From assembly GCA_010093705.1 (NCBI GenBank), contig MU006095.1:624315-688314 (forward strand): 64,000 bases of DNA, read 5' to 3'. The notes under the pieces are model-generated. The model had not been told where the DNA came from, did no database searches, and was given only the letters and a program-made list of their open reading frames with translations. Positions within the stretch are counted from its first letter, which is position 1. Each line of letters starts with the position of its first letter. Shown piece by piece: positions 59,692 through 64,000 of the stretch. A program made the translations under genes and the position numbers. Source of the DNA: Patellaria atrata CBS 101060 (Eukaryota > Ascomycota > Dothideomycetes > Patellariales > Patellariaceae).

Positions 59692-62148
59692 GTCAACAGA
59701 CAGCCTTTTGAAGAGGAAAAGAAAGATCAGACGAGAGTGGGTTGAGACCAATGGCCTTTGTACGAGTCTTTTATCCAGATATTAAAAAACTCAGAATGTA
59801 GCACACGAGATGTAGATTTGTTTAGTCTTTGTGCTTGTCAAACGGTAGGTACGTTTTGATGACGAAAAGTGGTTCTCTGTACTCTCGATATGAGAAGGTA
59901 AAAGAACAAGTTCGGATGAGAAATAGTTCGGGTGAGGTCAAGTTGTGTAAGGTGACCAGTTGTAAAAGTTTATGGAAGGGTTCCGTTGTCACAAAGTAAA
60001 GACGTGAAGTTTGAGGCGTAAAGAGTCAGGTCAAGGTAGACGTCAAAGGATGGAATTTTAGGGTCTGAGGAGGTGGAGTAAGGGTACTATAGGGGAATTT
60101 AGTTCTAGGTTGGTTTCTAATTCTAGTTTTGAACTACCGGTAAGGTACTTAAGGTAGTTCTAGCACCTTTCAAGCAAAATTGATAGTGGATATAGAGGGT
60201 TAGGCTCGTGGAGTTCTTTGTATTCTTGTAATTATTGGCGGCCAAGCGGCGGAGGGTTGATTAAGCGGAGTCTTTTTTGCATTTCGCGTCACAAAGTATC
60301 GGAAGTCTACGGTGCACAGATGCAAGGCGTAAAAAGTTGGGTAAGAACACGAGGTTCTAGGTTGAAGGGTTCTTTCCTCTTTTCCCTCCTTACTCTTTCC
60401 TCTTCCCTCGAGACTTCTCCGAAGTGCAAGAACAACCCAGAACAAATTTACTTGTAGAACTAGTAATTGTGGGGCAGATATCACTCCAACGAAGACAATT
60501 AGACTCCGCAGATCATCGCGGATCCCCTTTAACCTCATCATGATTTAAGGAAAGTATAAGCTGGGGACGAACTTGGAATTCCTTCTCAAAGTTATCTTCT
60601 CTACTCCCCAGAGAATTAGTTCTATACATGCTTAAACGTCTTATCGCCTTGAAGTTTTATGGCATAACTGAGTGACTGGGTGATAAAACGGGAAGAGGTC
60701 TTTATTCGGGTTAAACGAACGATGAGACGGTGAGAAGCCTTAGGTCATCGTTGATTGAAGGGACGAGAACTTCTGTCGAACGATTGTGGCGTGATATCAA
60801 AATAGTAGAAGTTTAGACCAGTTCTGGACTCTCACTGCCAAGCGACAACCATGTGCTGTACATGCAGCTTCCGGCTTCCGGCTTCCGAGTCGGGACCCGC
60901 CGACCTCAACGATCCCCGCACTACCCGCACTCTTCCACGCCTTCCCACGTGAACTTCCTCAACTTCTCAAGCGCTCCTAAAAAGTAATTCTCCTACAAAG
61001 TACCTTAACCTCACCGCCCCGTGCTCATACTGCATATTCATATTCCCCTACCAGGGGGAGTGCTGCAAATTTATGGAGCATCAATGGTGACGTTCGGCCG
61101 AATTCTTTCACTGCCCAGAAGCTCGATCGAGTCTTGCTTCTCCGGTCCTCGTCCTCGTCCTACAAAAGTACCCTGACCTCTCTCCTATTATTGATCACAC
61201 CCAAAAGACTTCCTCAGCTCCAAGCACCGTAAAAGAAGGATGGAAGCTGCATTTAGAATGGACATCTGAGTTGGGGAAGCTAGAGCTATCTAGTCTAAGG
61301 TAATTCACACGGTGCATGTAGGGCGTAAGCTAGGCTTATACTGTACCGACTCACTTCTCCACGCAGGTAAGGTAACCATTACACTCTCATACCTTCGAAC
61401 GTTCCCAAATGTCTGTTTCTTCATTCCGGACTTTGTCGTATCACAGCATAGAGTCCTTGACGTCCTCAGACAGATAGAGAGGGGTACACTTTCCGTGCCC
61501 GTCAGAGGTTGGAATAATCACGTAGTCAAATGCGATGACTTCTCCCTTTAACAGGCTACCGTCTTCTGCATCAATTCAACCTATGGCGTTGAATACCCGT
61601 GTCCCAGACTGCAGTATCTCGAAACCTTATCTGAATTTCTTCCGCTACAATATCCGTTAAGGTATATAAGTATCTAATAAAGCTTATTTTAGGAGCCACA
61701 AAGCTTGATTGAACTGGACTAACCCACAGTGTGCACACCATTCCGTTCTGGACAATCATGTATCCATGTGTACAGGGTCACGCGAGTTCAGCAACAGCCC
61801 GAGCTGGGTAACTCGACGTTGAATGCGGGGAAATCCAGCTACCTTATGCATGCTACCATGCTAATGATGTGATATGGTCGTCTCACCACCAGCTGTACTT
61901 GGAGCTCTACCTTTGCTCTAATCTACATATAAGATTTGGAGAAACCCTGGACCCTTAGGACGTTCGCATAAACCGTAATGCTATTATACCTATGCCGAAC
62001 TGTTGTGTCGATTCTTTCTTGCAACTTCAGCAGACCTCCGCCTAGGACTTGACATTTTGACGAATGTCTTAAGATTTTAGCACACTGTGCGAATAAGTCA
62101 GGAAAAATCTCGTCAGACGCTGTGGGAAAGTGTCATAAGTGTTTCGTC
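59692..62148. promoter_or_regulatory. Intergenic region upstream of bHLH gene (2.5 kb)
   Basis: This holds the bHLH promoter and the promoter of the RING gene. AGTTCTA motifs occur at about 60104-60170 and 60456. A short CTTCCGG triplicate lies near 60870. No coding gene recognised. Confidence 0.45.
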
Positions 62149-62783
62149 ATGGGGAATAGCACCGAACATATAAACTCAAACGGAAAACGAATGGACTCTA
62201 CGACTGCCGTGGGGATCATTATCCCATCCTTATTTGCAATGGTCCTCCTTGTCCTCATATTGGTGTCTGTAAATCTTTCTTTTGATTTTGAGTCCATATA
62301 ATCCTAAGAAAACTGCTTATCAAACCTCCACTTTTACAGAGCCATTGTTCTCCCTCGAATGGCAAGAGGCAACTATGAGTCTGCATCCGCGCGTGAAATC
62401 CGCCAGAAGTCCCGCATCGCTCGCTTAAACTCCTTAGTCCAGACACAGGCGTATCATGACTGGAGTCTGAGTCAACAGGACAAGCTCCCTCCGGATACTA
62501 TGAAAACGCATCCAATATGGTCAGAATCCTCCACTTGACGTAAGATCAGAAAACTAAGGCCATTTGTAGCGTCATATGCCTTGATACCATCGAAGATGCT
62601 GCCCAGATTCGAGGTTTAGGCTGCTTACACGTTTTCCATCAGACTTGTCTCGACGACTGGTTTACTCGCATGAACGAGTTCTGTCCGCTGTGCCATCGCC
62701 CAATTGTCCCACCGGATCCAAAAACAAAGGGGCGAAAGCTAGCAAGAATTAGGACGCACCTACCAGCTGGTACAATGGTGTGA
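62149..62783 (+). CDS. Single-pass membrane RING-H2 protein (putative E3 ubiquitin ligase)
   Basis: Three exons, 62149-62264, 62340-62519 and 62570-62783, encode 169 aa. One membrane helix (VGIIIPSLFAMVLLVLILV) runs across the first junction into AIVLPRMARGNY. After a charged stretch, the RING-H2 finger is completed across the second junction: ICVICLDTIEDAA, GCLHVFHQTCLDDWF, EFCPLCHRPIV, giving the C-x2-C...C-x-H-x2-H-x2-C...C-x2-C ligand order. Small TM-RING-H2 proteins of this layout act as E3 ligases at endosome, vacuole or ER membranes. The longest unspliced frames miss most of it, so it may be unannotated. Donors gtctgt and gtcaga are weak but keep the frame. Confidence 0.82.
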
Positions 62784-63353
62784 AGGGTAGGTTCAATCGA
62801 GAACTATCCTGCAAAGTTATTAGCTGAAGCGTTTATGTGATATTAGTCTTGTTAGTTATGTTACGGAGGATATCCCAAAACGGGTTGTAAAGTTATATTG
62901 TTTGCATAATGCTGATCATAATCTGCTCCCCTAAGATATGTCTCTCTACTATTTGATTTTCACTACTCCTAAACATTGCCGCAGAAAAGCAGGTTTGCCG
63001 ATTAGACTCTCTACGACCAAACCGGGCAGTACTATTGCAAGAGTTACGATAGAATGGATCAGAACGGATCATGTCAAGTCTGACATAGTCTACCAGTGGG
63101 CTGGGGATAAGCGTCGGCCAGTATCCTTCCGGGCGGTAAATCTATAGTACTACGTCGTCTTTGCCCCTTTCTATAACCTTTATCCCCACTTATTCCACCC
63201 TTTTATAACAATTGTCCTTCAAAACATTAACAACCCAGCAATCAGCGTTGAAAGTCCTGTATATGACCCCGATATTAAGAACAAGTTATGGCCGACACAC
63301 TTCGGATAATAAAAAGCCTTCAACTGAAGATTGCCAATGAAAGATCTGGAAAT
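62784..63353. other. Convergent intergenic region
   Basis: Nothing recognised. Confidence 0.4.
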
Positions 63354-63741
63354 CTATCGAGGAGGGTTGGATGTGTAAGTCCCTGAGTTTGCACACATCT
63401 CCCTATCGACCGAGCATGTCGTATTCGTCGGTACGCTCGTAGTCTGCAGCGTAGCCATTGTCACATAGACACAATTCCAGGTACTATTTTCGCAACGGAT
63501 ATACCACAGACGAGTGCCACTAGGCGGAGTGTTGTCTCGAATGCACCATCTCTCCACCGCATCCGGACACGGTGTGGGATTTTGACGGGATTGAATGCGA
63601 GGCTGGAACAGTGTTAAGCCTCCTTTCCTACGCTTAGCTTGGATCGAGAACCCTTACCGCTAGTCCATAATTTGGTAAAGAACTACCAACATCCACCATC
63701 ATCCAGAGGACTAAAAACTGAATTATCTGACTAGGTCGCAT
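63354..63741 (-). CDS. Small secreted cysteine-rich protein (effector-like)
   Basis: Two exons, 63741-63658 and 63602-63354, with a 55-nt intron (gtaagg...gttccag), encode 110 aa. The N-terminus is a signal peptide (IIQFLVLWMMVDVGSS). The mature part has six cysteines (TPCPD, RWCIR, IRCEN, WNCVY, TTCSV, EMCAN), enough for three disulphides, plus a possible N-glycosylation site (ENST). There is no similarity I can name. Size, secretion signal and even cysteine number match candidate effectors or small apoplastic proteins. The unspliced frame would read from the signal peptide into the intron, so the intron is needed to reach the cysteine part. Confidence 0.7.
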
Positions 63742-64000
63742 TTTTTTGGTGAAAGAATGGGTGATAGTGCAAACTACCAGGGTGATTACAGAAAAAAGAT
63801 ATTCGGCGACAAACGACTGTGTACAACTCGCAATGCAGTACACTCGAACAGCCTCTATCCATCTTTTATCTTTTTCTTTCTTACCTTCTGTATAGCCCTC
63901 GAAAGTTATTCCTGTCGGCAAATAGTTTGAAACTTTCTTCGTCGTCGAATTAAAATATTAAATTGTTGCGGGGTTGGACAAGGACAATTTAATACCAAGA

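Noticed and set aside
1-64000. tRNA and rRNA genes
   Set aside because: No T-arm consensus in a cloverleaf context and no rRNA-like block was seen by eye; a covariance-model scan was not possible.

Overview
The window looks like a chromosome segment of a filamentous ascomycete, probably Leotiomycetes (Helotiales-like). The reasons are many short GT-AG introns (mostly 45-75 nt) with CTAAC/CTGAC-type branch sites, and fungus-specific families: HET-C, an NLR-type STAND protein, Zn2Cys6 regulator, EsdC-like, Rmd1/DUF155, AsaB/CmcJ-like and GH45. The genus cannot be fixed from the sequence. Two runs of exactly 100 N (3079-3178 and 48787-48886) are scaffold gaps, and both fall inside tandem repeats. 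Gene models below were rebuilt by hand by joining exons at splice sites that keep the frame; lengths in aa refer to those models.

Layout. 0.6-1.6 kb: AsaB/CmcJ-like oxygenase. 2.3-3.7 kb: amidase cut short by a solo-LTR-like repeat that carries a GC-rich minisatellite. 4.2-5.5 kb: polytopic membrane protein. 6.1-6.6 kb: second copy of the same LTR family. 7.5-10.5 kb: HAD phosphatase and ketosamine-3-kinase-like protein, both on the minus strand. 10.9-16.0 kb: a 1,621-aa lipase-NACHT-WD40 protein (fungal NOD-like receptor), with a solo LTR and perfect target duplication just behind it. 16.4-24.2 kb: divergent pair of an ABC-B full transporter and a Zn2Cys6 regulator. 25.1-28.3 kb: HET-C homologue with a repetitive charged and Tyr/Gly-rich tail. 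29.0-35.4 kb: mostly minus-strand block rich in secreted proteins (crystallin-like small protein, GH45 endoglucanase, S1/P1 nuclease) plus a damaged ABM-barrel gene. 38.1-47.1 kb: housekeeping-type genes (TM9SF nonaspanin, ADIP/TINA-like coiled-coil protein, EsdC-like glycogen-binding protein). 47.1-54.9 kb: gene-poor, with homopolymers, microsatellites, duplicated blocks and a gap. 55.0-59.7 kb: Rmd1/DUF155 protein and bHLH factor, convergent. 62.1-63.7 kb: membrane RING-H2 protein and a six-cysteine secreted protein, convergent.

How the genes may work together. The most striking combination is the lipase-NACHT-WD40 receptor about 9 kb from HET-C, with a transporter/regulator pair between them. 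Both families are known in fungal self/non-self recognition and programmed cell death, so 11-28 kb is a candidate allorecognition island; this is inference from family knowledge and proximity. The 29-35 kb block and the secreted protein near 63.5 kb look like host- or substrate-interaction genes. Intergenic DNA carries old LTR copies, short direct repeats and a recurring palindromic AGTTCTAGAACT-type motif.
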